From Nageia nagi (taxonomy: Eukaryota > Pinophyta), in contig JBITNC010000001.1 in assembly GCA_050084985.1 (NCBI GenBank), positions 189,100,001 through 189,164,000 on the forward strand: a DNA stretch of 64,000 nt, read 5' to 3'. Below the pieces are notes generated by a model. The model searched no databases. It saw nothing but the letters and a program-made list of their open reading frames with translations, and was not told the origin of the DNA. Made by a program: the position numbers and the translations under genes. Positions 59,431-64,000 of the stretch are shown here, in pieces (position 1 is the first letter of the stretch; each line of letters starts with the position of its first letter).

Positions 59431-60380
59431 TAAAGTCCATAATTAGGTATCTAGGGTAAAATAATGCTTTAAATTTATTTATTTGATATCCTTTGAATGT
59501 TTATGGTTGTCTTGTAAAATTGTGTCCTCAATACCATGTTCTCAAACCATGATATTCATTAAGCTCATTTAATGCTTATGATTGTCTTGTAAAATCATGT
59601 CTTCAATACATTGTTCTCAAACCATGGTATTCATTCTTATAAATGCTTATTTATAAGCTTCTCTTTGTAATAAAATGTATTATAAATCTTAATTACATAT
59701 CATTGGTATTAGATAAGTTCAATCTTGAACCTTTCCTTTCGAATTTGATCAACAAATTTGTGAGAGGGGATTGAGCCAAACCAATAGCCAATATCCCCCT
59801 CACCTCTATTTTGTTTCTAGATACATTTTGGTGATGCTAAAAAATGAAGATCCTATAGTAATCCAAATATGATGAAATTTTGTATATAAATTCTACATAT
59901 CTATAACTTTCCTATAGTCTAAAGAATGTGCAAAATAGAGCTCTATATAAAAATTTATGGCTTCTACAATTTGACTATTTTTATAGGGATTGCAGCTACA
60001 TTTTTTAAGAGGAGGAAATTGGACAAAATATAATGGATATTCATCATCATATTCTAATTTTTACTTGGAAATTCATCCTCCATTCATATGGTTGGACCTC
60101 CTTTTGATGCTAACACATCATTTTCTGGTATCTAATTAGCATCATGGCCAAATCAAAATTGTATTTTATTTGGGCAATTTTCAATTTTCAAGGAGTTTTT
60201 ATCATAACTTCTTCCTTAGACCTCCATTTGGTATATCATATAGTATATTAGCTTTTTCACTTTAAGAGCTTCACAATTAGTGGTTGTATGATATATTTTA
60301 CCTCTTTATGCTCTATGAGACTGCCATTCTATTACGGTGGGTCTCTTTCATTAATTAATGAAATTTTTTCATAAGGTTGT
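59431..60380. other. Unexplained stretch inside the gypsy element
   Basis: Between the RNase H-like region and integrase, about 950 bp has no gypsy homology that I can see; 59500-59560 and 59570-59640 contain a short tandem duplication (TGTCTTGTAAAAT twice, CAAACCATG.TATTCATT twice). Probably an insertion of unknown type. Confidence 0.4.
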
Positions 60381-61820
60381 ATCATTTTCATCCAAAGTCA
60401 AATTTTAGATTTATTATGATGAGGAAATAATTATCAAAATGAACATGCTAAGGAATATATATTTCATAAATGAGGATAACTATAACAAGTTCTTTGAGAA
60501 GGAACCATTTATATGTGTTATCCTTCCAATACATGAATGGTATGCTAATATTTACAACTACTTAAAACATGAAAAACTTTAAGATTTGTGTCAAAGAAAG
60601 TTCCTCAAACAAAGACTCAAATGAATGGCAACAAGGTATGTCACTATTTTTGATATTATTTATAAAATATCATTTGATGGTACTTTACTTAGATGTTTAA
60701 ATGATATTGAAGCTAGTAAGGCTATGGAACAAGTGCATGAAAATATAAGTGGAGGGAATTTTAATGGCAAGGCTACATTTCATAAGCTTTTAATACTAGG
60801 TTACATTAGACATATATGAAAAAAGATTGCATACTACATTTTAAGAGATGTGAAAATTATCAAAAGCATGCTAACTTGAAACAAGATCCTTCAAGTGAAT
60901 TAGCTACAATGATATATCCTTGGCCTTTTGTTATTTTGGCTTTAGATTTAGTTGGAGTTATTAATCATAAATATAGTGAAGGACATAAATTCATCTTAGT
61001 TCATTCTAAGTACTTTAGAAAATGGACAAAATAAATACCTTTAAGATCATCCAAAAGTCCTAAAATTGTGAAATTTTAAACTAACAACATCATATCAAGA
61101 TTTAGTGTTCTACATCATATAATCATAATAATGGAAATAACTTTAGGAGAAAATGAGTTATATATTTTTCAAGCCATTCAAGATAAAGCAAAAGTTTGCA
61201 TAAACATATTATCCATAAGGTAATGGATAAGTTGAATCAATAAATAAAACTATCATGCATATCTTGTGTAAAAATGTTAAGCAAACTCGAAGAGATTGAC
61301 ATTCAAAACTTGTATATGTACTTTGGGGATATAGGACTAACATCATATAAACAACAAGGTGTACATCATCTTCACTAGTCTACAGAGATGAGGTAGTACT
61401 TCCATTAGAAATATAAATACCATTACTAAGGGTATCTTTAGAAGGCATTATTGATTGGAAAGAATAGAAAAAGGCAAGACTAATATAGTTAGAATAATTG
61501 GGTAGGAAAATGATACATACCTTAAAATACCTAAGATCGTATTAGAGAAGAACAAAAATAACATATGTCAAAAAACTTAGACCAAGTGAATTCCAATTTG
61601 GTGACTTATTACTTAATTAAAATCATTATAAATCATAAGATGAAAAGAAAGATAAAGACAAATTTGAAACAAATTGGATAGATCCATACATCATAAAAAA
61701 AGTACTCCAATGGATCATATAGATTAGTCACAATTGTAGGGAAAGTAGAAAAGTTTTCAACTAATACCAAGTATATAAAAACCCTTTTATGTATAAGAAA
61801 AGCATATTAATTATATTTTA
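60380..61820 (+). pseudogene. Gypsy integrase remnant
   Basis: YNYLKHEKL and QRKFLKQRLK lead to MATRYVTIFDIIYKISFDG, LLRCLNDIEASKAMEQVHEN (60625-60819) and, after a shift, the zinc finger CENYQKHANLKQ and core start WPFVILALDLVGVIN (60816-61034). After about 61040 homology is thin and full of stops, ending near 61800. Confidence 0.78.
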
Positions 61821-62543
61821 AAAGACCTAGTTCAGTTAGTCATCAATGTAGATGTCTAATATCAATATCCTAGCTCCATTTATATTCTATTATGCTAATG
61901 TCCATGCTAGCTTCTTGTATAAAAATTAGCATATAACCTAACACCTATTTTGGTATTTTTGATATATTTTATTGATAAGAAAAAATTAAATATGATAGGG
62001 ATCTCAAAAAGTTTAGTCAATTCAATTGATAACAAAAATAAGATGCAATAATTTGTGTGAATCAAATCAATGGTTTAGGGTTTATCCATTACACACTTGA
62101 TACCTTAGAAAATAGGATTGTTATTCCATATGTCAAATATAAATTTTCAAGTTAACATCCAAGTCACCCTAGTCTAAATAAAATTGCATGATTAATTTTC
62201 TCAAAAAGCTCAGCACCCACACTAACATCAACAGTCATCAATGGTTGTGCCAATATCTCTACAATAAAAATAATCATCACAAGTAAGTTTAGGTATTATT
62301 ATATAAAACCTTTTATATATTTATATGCATAACTTATACATGAAAAATATTCACTACTATTTTATGATCATGTCCTTTTTGGGTGGACATTAAACAACTA
62401 CCATTATTTTCATGACCATGTCCTTGTTAGGTGGATGTTAAATAACCATCATTATTTTTTGATCAATTTATCATTTGATACATCTACAAATGCAACATCA
62501 TAGCTTCTATGACATTGTGACCATAACTTAAGCTATGACTATT
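61821..62543. other. AT-rich, nothing recognised
   Basis: No coding signal. 62350-62460 has two copies of a short segment (CATGTCCTT.TT.GGTGGA). Confidence 0.4.
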
Positions 62544-62809
62544 TGGTTGGGACTAAACTAACCATCATTTGGGTTAGTTTATTGATAGGGAATAAACCAA
62601 TCACCATACTGATGACCTCTTAATCAATTTATTAGTTAGGACTTAACCAACCATTCTTTAGGTTGGTTTATTTATCAGGACTAAACCAATCACCATACTA
62701 TTTGCCTCTTAATCACCTTATTGGTTGGGACTAAACCAACCATTCTTTGGATTAGTTTGATGATTGGGACTAAACCAATCACCATGCTAATTGCCTCTTG
62801 ATAAACTTA
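62544..62809 (+). repeat. ~89-bp tandem repeat, three units
   Basis: Units at about 62544, 62632 and 62721: GGTTGGGACTAAACCAACCA then GACTAAACCAATCACCATACT and TGCCTCTTAATCA. Each unit itself has two similar halves (GGACTAAACCAA twice). Confidence 0.9.
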
Positions 62810-62886
62810 TTGATTTAGAAAAAAACAACCATTATTCATGATAGATATTTATGTTTATATTTGTGCATCTAAGAATGGGGTATGCA

Positions 62887-63062
62887 CTTCATGACGATGT
62901 TGACATATCTTATTACGATCTTATGTGTATGAATCTATGAATGAAATATTAGTTATTTCTATGATATATATATATATACTTCATGACAATGTTGACATAT
63001 CTTATTACGATCTTATGTGTATGCATCTATGAATGAAATATTAGTTATTTCTATGATATATA

Positions 63063-63070
<8 letters not shown>
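62887..63070 (+). repeat. 91-bp tandem duplication
   Basis: CTTCATGACGATGTTGACAT to ATTAGTTATTTCTATGATAT, twice in a row (62887 and 62978), with only about two differences, so much younger than most repeats here. Confidence 0.93.

Positions 63071-63114
<44 letters not shown>
63056..63114. repeat. (AT)n microsatellite
   Basis: Nearly pure alternating AT of about 58 bp, joined to the 91-bp duplication. Confidence 0.95.
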
Positions 63115-63117
<3 letters not shown>

Positions 63118-64000
63118 TAGGATATTTGGTATTCTCATGATTTGGTAAGTGCAAGAAGTTGAGTCCCACTTTGAGGGAAGTCTAGGGACTTAGTTATTTT
63201 TAATGCGAGGTAGGATCTTGATCAGGTTCGAGATCCTTGAGCTTGATCAGGATACCAGGTTGATTAGGATTCCATCCTTGGGATCTTGATCCTTAAATTT
63301 AAAATTTATACCTACCCTTTTTATCTTAGAATTAGGTTTGATGACCTGACCCTTGGCTTTGGACCTAAAACTTCAAGATCATAATAATGACAATACCAAG
63401 TTTGGGCATGCATTTGATAATGTTTTTCAAATATCTTTTTCATGAAATTTTGTAAGATTGTAGATAAGAGAGCGTAAATTTTAAATATGTTATTTTTTTA
63501 ACAATTGGATTATATTTTGTATTTTTAATATAATTTTTAATGAAAGAGGGTCCATAAACTTTGAAAACTAGTGTTTTGTATTTTTTTAATAACTCTTTAT
63601 TTTTTTAAAATTATGAAAAAATAATATATGTTCATAATCTGTATACAATTGTCCATAAGTTAAGATAAAAATAAAAATAAGATTAGGTCAAATTATACTT
63701 GAGGGACATAAGCACTTTTTGAAATAATAATTAGGGCCAATAAAAAATTAATTAAAAAAATATATTAACAAAAAAAATATATATATATCATGCACAATAT
63801 TTAGTGTCTTAGGTATCTTTTTCCAAAAGGATTTAACAAAATATTGTAATTTAGATCCAATTATACTTAAGGGACATGATGGATGGTCCTTAAACTATAT
63901 TTTTTAAATAGTGGGTTTTAAACATGCCTAACAAAAATTTATTTCTAAGATCTAGGTATTGGAATAAATTATATATTTGGAAATTAGACTTCAGGTAATA
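63115..64000. other. AT-rich, no gene recognised
   Basis: 63140-63380 is GC-richer with GATCTTGATC/GATCAGG words (TCTTGATCAGG, CTTGATCAGG, GGATCTTGATCC). 63680-63720 and 63855-63890 share AATTATACTT.AGGGACAT. No open frame of note. Confidence 0.4.

Larger units (their letters stand above)
54331..61820 (+). mobile_element. Decayed Ty3/gypsy element, long
   Basis: Plus-strand order gag (54331-55500), protease (56060-56400), reverse transcriptase (57600-58500), RNase H (58500-59330), a stretch without homology (59430-60380), integrase (60380-61800). Typical gypsy order. Many stops. No LTR pair identified within the window. Confidence 0.82.

Noticed and set aside
54331-61820. Endogenous pararetrovirus (caulimovirid) as source of the gypsy-like Pol
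   Set aside because: Integrase regions and gypsy-type gag-protease order are present, and no movement-protein pattern was seen; Ty3/gypsy fits.

Overview
The window looks like intergenic DNA from a large-genome seed plant. A gymnosperm (conifer-like) genome is my best guess: AT-rich, crowded with old, mutually nested and heavily mutated retroelements, with plant-only families present (DUF4283-type LINE, Ty1/copia with an initiator-Met tRNA primer site, Ty3/gypsy, an RPA-associated Helitron, nepenthesin-type aspartic protease, S28 serine carboxypeptidase). The species assignment is inference. I see no intact long host gene.

Layout, left to right. 1-2098: decayed Ty3/gypsy 5' end (minus) and a dispersed repeat ('repeat B'). 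2099-10920: a structurally complete Ty1/copia element on the minus strand, inserted into repeat B, with two 476-bp LTRs differing at only about 3 sites, a tRNA-iMet primer site, a polypurine tract, a broken gag-pol, and a long leader carrying a captured piece of a host S28 peptidase gene and a 21-bp minisatellite against the primer site. 10921-11385: rest of repeat B. About 11511-17625: a plus-strand LINE with ORF1, ORF2 and poly(A). 17640-19940: second decayed gypsy 5' end and second repeat B copy. 19941-20640: aspartic-protease pseudogene. 21255-23060: a duplicated ~0.7-kb block, one copy of which carries an insert with a plastid-type tRNA-Cys. 23663-28250: a decayed Helitron-type block (RPA1-like gene, then DUF6570 and Rep domains). 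28881-34987: a Ty3/gypsy element with both LTRs but no reverse transcriptase or RNase H. 35636-36065: third repeat B copy.

36262-37090 is a GC-richer island with a plausible two-exon gene for a small secreted proline-rich peptide (minus), followed by a 160-bp foldback element (37327-37486). 39700-41780 holds minus-strand gene remnants, including one spliced pair of exons I cannot name and a kinase-like piece. 43770-44528 is a truncated second copia copy (LTR, primer site, leader). 44529-49232 is a decayed plus-strand gypsy element interrupted by a solo LTR (45983-46479) and a ~280-bp insert. 50663-51050 is an 82-bp tandem repeat. 54331-61820 is another long decayed gypsy element. 62544-63114 holds two short tandem arrays and an (AT)n tract.

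The elements do not form a pathway; the history is repeated insertion, capture and decay. The most informative signals are host-gene capture inside the copia leader with three in-frame stops that all look like CAG to TAG changes, the mismatch between near-identical LTRs and a badly damaged pol, the RT-less gypsy element, the RPA-Rep Helitron remnant, the tRNA-Cys insert in one of two duplicated blocks, and the small-peptide gene.
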